Origin: Terriglobia bacterium
Lineage (GTDB): Bacteria; Acidobacteriota; Terriglobia; Terriglobales; Acidobacteriaceae
Direction: 5' to 3'
NCBI GenBank assembly: GCA_020073165.1
Contig: JAIQFP010000012.1
Location: forward strand, 1 to 64,000
Length of the DNA stretch: 64,000 nucleotides
Position 1 is the stretch's first letter; each line of letters opens with the position of its first letter. The notes beneath the pieces are model-generated. The model worked only from the letters and a program-made list of their open reading frames with translations. It was not told the DNA's origin and ran no database searches. This document shows, piece by piece, positions 61,158-64,000 of this stretch. The position numbers were made by a program, and so were the translations under genes.

Positions 61158-62411
61158 ATGGCTCCCAGTGCCGTCAATCCCGGTTTCCTGGCGCGCAACC
61201 GCTGGCTGGTCTGGGCGGTGGCAATCGTGGCCGCGGTCGTGCTGCTGGCCGCGTTCATGTCGCTGCGCAGCGATACCATCCCGGTCAGCGCCGCTACCGC
61301 AGTTCGCAGCACTATTCGCAGTGTCGTTTCCACGAACGGCAAAGTGGAGCCGGTGCAGAATTTCGAGGCCCATGCCCCGGTCGCCACTATGGTCAAGAAG
61401 TTGCTGGTAAAGGAAGGCGACCACGTCAAGAAAGGTCAACTCCTGGTCCAATTGAACGACTCCGAAGCGCGCGACCAGGCGGCGCGCGCCCTGGCCCAGA
61501 TCAAAGCCGCGCAAGCTGATGTCAGCGCCATCGAGAAGGGGGGAACGCGCGAGGAAGTTCTGACCCTGCAAGCGCTGCTGCTGAAGGCGCGTGCAGATCG
61601 CGATACCGCGCAGCGTAATCTGGAGGCTCTGCAACGCCTTCAGCAACAGGGTGCGGCCTCACCGGGCGAGGTGAAGGCGGCACAAGACCAGCTCGCCCAC
61701 GCCGATGCTGACCTCAAGCTGCTGGAGCAAAAGCAAAAGGATCGCTACTCCAAACCTGAAGTTGCCCGGGTGGACGCGCAGCAAACCCAGGCCCAGGCAG
61801 CCTATGCTGCTGCGGAGGACGTCCTGGCTCAACTCAATATCCGCGCACCCTTTGATGGGGTGGTCTATTCCCTTCCTATCCGGCAGGGGGCTTTCGTCAA
61901 TCCGGGGGACCTAGTGTTGCAGGAAGCTGATCTTTCCAAGGTGCTGGTTCGGGCTTTCGTGGACGAGCCCGATGTAGGGCGCTTGGCCCCCGGGCAAAAG
62001 ATCGAAGTTACCTGGGACGCTTTGCCGGGCCGCATCTGGGATGGGACGGTGAACACTGTTCCCGCAGCCGTCAAGCTACGTGGCACGCGCAACGTGGGGG
62101 AAACTACCTGTGTAGTGGACAATCGAGACCTCAAGTTGCTCCCCAACGTCAACGTAGGCGTGACTGTTATCACGGCGGAGCATAGGGGGGTGCTTACGGT
62201 TCCGCGCGAGGCGGTTCGGCAGAGCGACAGCAAGACTTATGTTTTCCGGATCGTGGACGACCAGTTGCAGCGTCATGAAGTGCAGACCTCCATCTCCAAT
62301 CTGACTCAGGTGGAAGTCACCAGCGGTCTGGCAGAAAACGCGCTGGTGGCGCTGACTTCCCTCAATTCCAAGCCGTTGCGCAACGGGTTGGCGGTGAAGG
62401 TAGTTCGCTAA
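61158..62411 (+). CDS. HlyD-type membrane-fusion (periplasmic adaptor) protein
   Basis: A protein of 417 residues. A membrane anchor (WLVWAVAIVAAVVLLAAFMSL) precedes a biotinyl/lipoyl-like half (GKVEPVQNFEAHAPVATMVK, EGDHVKKGQLLVQLND), a coiled-coil hairpin (about residues 90-210), the second lipoyl half (IRAPFDGVVYSLPIRQGAFV), and a beta-barrel and membrane-proximal part. This is an RND- or ABC-type adaptor. It is followed at three bases by a TPR gene and then a TolC-type gene, so a tripartite export system is likely. The inner-membrane pump is not in the window. Confidence 0.92.
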   Translation: MAPSAVNPGFLARNRWLVWAVAIVAAVVLLAAFMSLRSDTIPVSAATAVRSTIRSVVSTNGKVEPVQNFEAHAPVATMVKKLLVKEGDHVKKGQLLVQLNDSEARDQAARALAQIKAAQADVSAIEKGGTREEVLTLQALLLKARADRDTAQRNLEALQRLQQQGAASPGEVKAAQDQLAHADADLKLLEQKQKDRYSKPEVARVDAQQTQAQAAYAAAEDVLAQLNIRAPFDGVVYSLPIRQGAFVNPGDLVLQEADLSKVLVRAFVDEPDVGRLAPGQKIEVTWDALPGRIWDGTVNTVPAAVKLRGTRNVGETTCVVDNRDLKLLPNVNVGVTVITAEHRGVLTVPREAVRQSDSKTYVFRIVDDQLQRHEVQTSISNLTQVEVTSGLAENALVALTSLNSKPLRNGLAVKVVR

Positions 62412-62414
62412 GCG

Positions 62415-63380
62415 ATGATTTCGATGAGGAACGCATTTGTCGTGATTTTGTTGGCGCTGCTGCCGGGCGTCGCTGGGGCTGCCCAAACCGCCCACGAGTT
62501 GCTGGCCGCGGGGCGGGTGGATGACGCGATTACCTCCTTGCAAAGCCGCATCAACACGACTCCCAACGATGCCGAGTCCTACAACCTGTTGTGTCGCGCC
62601 TATTTTGCCTTGCAGTCCTGGGACCGCGGCATCAATGCCTGCCAGAAGGCGGTGTCGCTGCAGCCGGACAATGGCTGGTATCACCTTTGGCTGGGACGGA
62701 TCTATGGGGAAAAGGCGGACCGTGCCAACTTTTTCTCGGCTGCCTCCCTGGCCGGCAAAGTCCGCACTGAGTTTGAGACTGCGGTGCGTTTGAGCCCGCA
62801 GAGTGCGATCGCCCGCACCGATCTGGCGGAATTCTATCTCGAAGCTCCCGGCATCGTGGGTGGCGGTCGGGACAAGGCTGCGGCCCAGGCTGAGACCCTG
62901 GACAAACTCGATCCTTCCAAGGCCCACTGGGTCAGGGGCCGCATCGCGGAAAAGAAGAAGGACCCGGTCACCGCCGAGCGCGAGTATCGTGCTGCCATTG
63001 AAGCCAGCCACGGCAGCGCCAACTCGTGGTTGAATCTGGCCCTGTTCTTCCGCCACGTGGGGCGCTTGGATGAGATGGAAGACGCCCTCAGCCATGCCAG
63101 TTCCGCGCAGATGGATCAGCCGGAAGTTCTGGTGGACGCAGCCGAGACGCTGATCCGCGCCGGAAGAAATTTTCCCGGGGCAATCGGGCTGCTTCGTCGC
63201 TACCTCTCGTCCAGTTCGACGGTGGAAGAGGCGCCTGCCTTCAAGGCCCACTACCTGCTGGGCACGCTGTTGGAGAAGCAGGGCGACAAGCAGGCGGCGG
63301 CCCAGGAGTATCGCGCCGCGCTGTCCATGGCCAGAGGCTTTTCTCAAGCGCAGGATGCGCTCAACCGGCTGAACCGCTAG
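62415..63380 (+). CDS. Secreted TPR protein in the export operon
   Basis: A protein of 321 residues with a signal peptide (MISMRNAFVVILLALLPGVA). TPR-like repeats follow (AHELLAAGRVDDAITSLQSR, YNLLCRAYFALQSWDRGINA, YHLWLGRIYGEKADRANFFS, AEREYRAAIEASHGSANSWL, AHYLLGTLLEKQGDKQAAAQ). It starts three bases after the adaptor stop, so it is cotranscribed. It may assemble the export complex or bind cargo. No catalytic residues are evident. Confidence 0.88.
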   Translation: MISMRNAFVVILLALLPGVAGAAQTAHELLAAGRVDDAITSLQSRINTTPNDAESYNLLCRAYFALQSWDRGINACQKAVSLQPDNGWYHLWLGRIYGEKADRANFFSAASLAGKVRTEFETAVRLSPQSAIARTDLAEFYLEAPGIVGGGRDKAAAQAETLDKLDPSKAHWVRGRIAEKKKDPVTAEREYRAAIEASHGSANSWLNLALFFRHVGRLDEMEDALSHASSAQMDQPEVLVDAAETLIRAGRNFPGAIGLLRRYLSSSSTVEEAPAFKAHYLLGTLLEKQGDKQAAAQEYRAALSMARGFSQAQDALNRLNR

Positions 63381-63520
63381 TTCGCACACAGACCAAGTTT
63401 CGACTGGACATCTCATTTGCCGCCGCATGCGCGATGGTCTTGGACAGAATTTGCGCTCCTCTTTCTGTTCCTTATGGTAAGTACGGACTGTCGGTTATTC
63501 CGCCAAAGTCTTCCAATCTC

Positions 63521-63555
63521 GTTCTCAGTACCCGGTACTTGCTACTCGGTACTCC
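63521..63555. repeat. Word-permuted GGTACT repeat
   Basis: GTTCTCAGTACCCGGTACTT, then GCTACTCGGTACTCC: near-repeats of GTACCCGG, GTACTTGC and GGTACTC. It is just upstream of the TolC-type gene. It is the same kind of word-permuted sequence as at 8926, 40190 and 60566. Confidence 0.6.
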
Positions 63556-63568
63556 TAAGGTGAAGAGA

Positions 63569-64000
63569 TGAAACATGCTTCACGCGGTGTGTCGTTCCTC
63601 TCGGTTCTGCTGCTGGTCACTCTCTTTTCCCTGGCCGCACGACTGGCGGCTGAGCCCGTGCCCTTGCAGCGCGTGGTTCAGTTGGCGCTGAGCCACAGCA
63701 GCACCGTGGCGGCGGCTGGGGCTGACGAGCAGCGTGCCTATGCCGCCTACCGCGAGGCTCACAACCAGTACATTCCGCAGTTCATACTGGGCTCGGGCCT
63801 GGGGCAGTCTTGGGGGTTTCCGCTTAGCCTGGAAGGGGCGGCGCCCTCCATTGTGAATCTGAACACCCAGTCGGCACTGCTCAATCCGTCGCTGCGGGAT
63901 TTTGTGCGTGCCGCCAAGACCGACTGGCAGGCCGCCACCGTCCAGTCCAAGGACCAGCGCAACCAGCTCCTGCAGGAGGCGGTCCTCAGCTACGCCGAAC
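63569..64000 (+). CDS. TolC-family outer-membrane efflux protein (5' part, cut by the window)
   Basis: The first 144 codons, starting at ATG 63569, run off the right edge. A signal peptide (VSFLSVLLLVTLFSLAARLA) precedes the TolC-type helical start (PLQRVVQLALSHSSTVAAAG, EQRAYAAYREAHNQYIPQFI). With the adaptor and TPR genes it completes a tripartite export system. The rest of the protein and any pump gene lie outside the window. Confidence 0.85.

Overview
The window looks like chromosomal DNA of an Acidobacteriota bacterium (class Terriglobia or close). This rests on a serine/threonine kinase fused to TPRs, a small 'ILxNQ' heptad-repeat protein, a 78-residue CxxC protein of a type I associate with this phylum, high G+C, many short palindromic intergenic repeats, and mostly single genes or short operons rather than long clusters. 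No rRNA, tRNA or CRISPR array was seen.

Layout. 1-214: edge of an IS1182-type insertion sequence. 292-7962: HAF-repeat secreted protein, Pkn kinase, VOC protein, START-like protein, beta-propeller lipoprotein, nucleoside deaminase. 8096-18348: housekeeping and envelope genes (murI, a TonB protein, ileS, lspA, a patatin-Omp85 protein, a VOC protein, a secreted protein). 18695-21589: a lower-GC block of four defence-type genes (two PD-(D/E)XK-like proteins, an EVE/McrB-N-like protein, an Abi-C-like protein) bracketed by repeats. 21987-29144: HypA-like protein, glutamate dehydrogenase, lytic transglycosylase, GAF-like protein, sigma/anti-sigma pair, small proteins. 29369-34630: membrane patatin and a regulatory cluster (two Crp/Fnr proteins and a single-domain response regulator). 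34737-44130: M28 peptidase, metH, nuoI, ubiD and a serine hydrolase next to a 129-bp MITE-like element. 44263-55716: metabolic and accessory genes, including a DoxX-GNAT fusion and an unrecognised 585-residue protein. 55975-64000: RsbW/STAS partner-switching pair, an AhpD-like gene with an in-frame UGA, an MFS/glycosyltransferase pair, queF, and the start of an HlyD-TPR-TolC export operon.

The strongest discovery is at 56941-57465. An AhpD-family gene carries an in-frame TGA exactly where the second redox cysteine of CxxC should be. The TGA is followed at once by a two-part stem-loop with a GGC apical loop, the form of a bacterial SECIS element. I read this as a selenocysteine-containing AhpD-like protein (CxxU) that routine gene calling would split in two. 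Other points of interest are the defence block, three copies of a 17-bp motif, the MITE-like element, the DoxX-GNAT fusion, a patatin whose catalytic residues are separated by about ten membrane segments, and the palindromes upstream of the Crp/Fnr genes.
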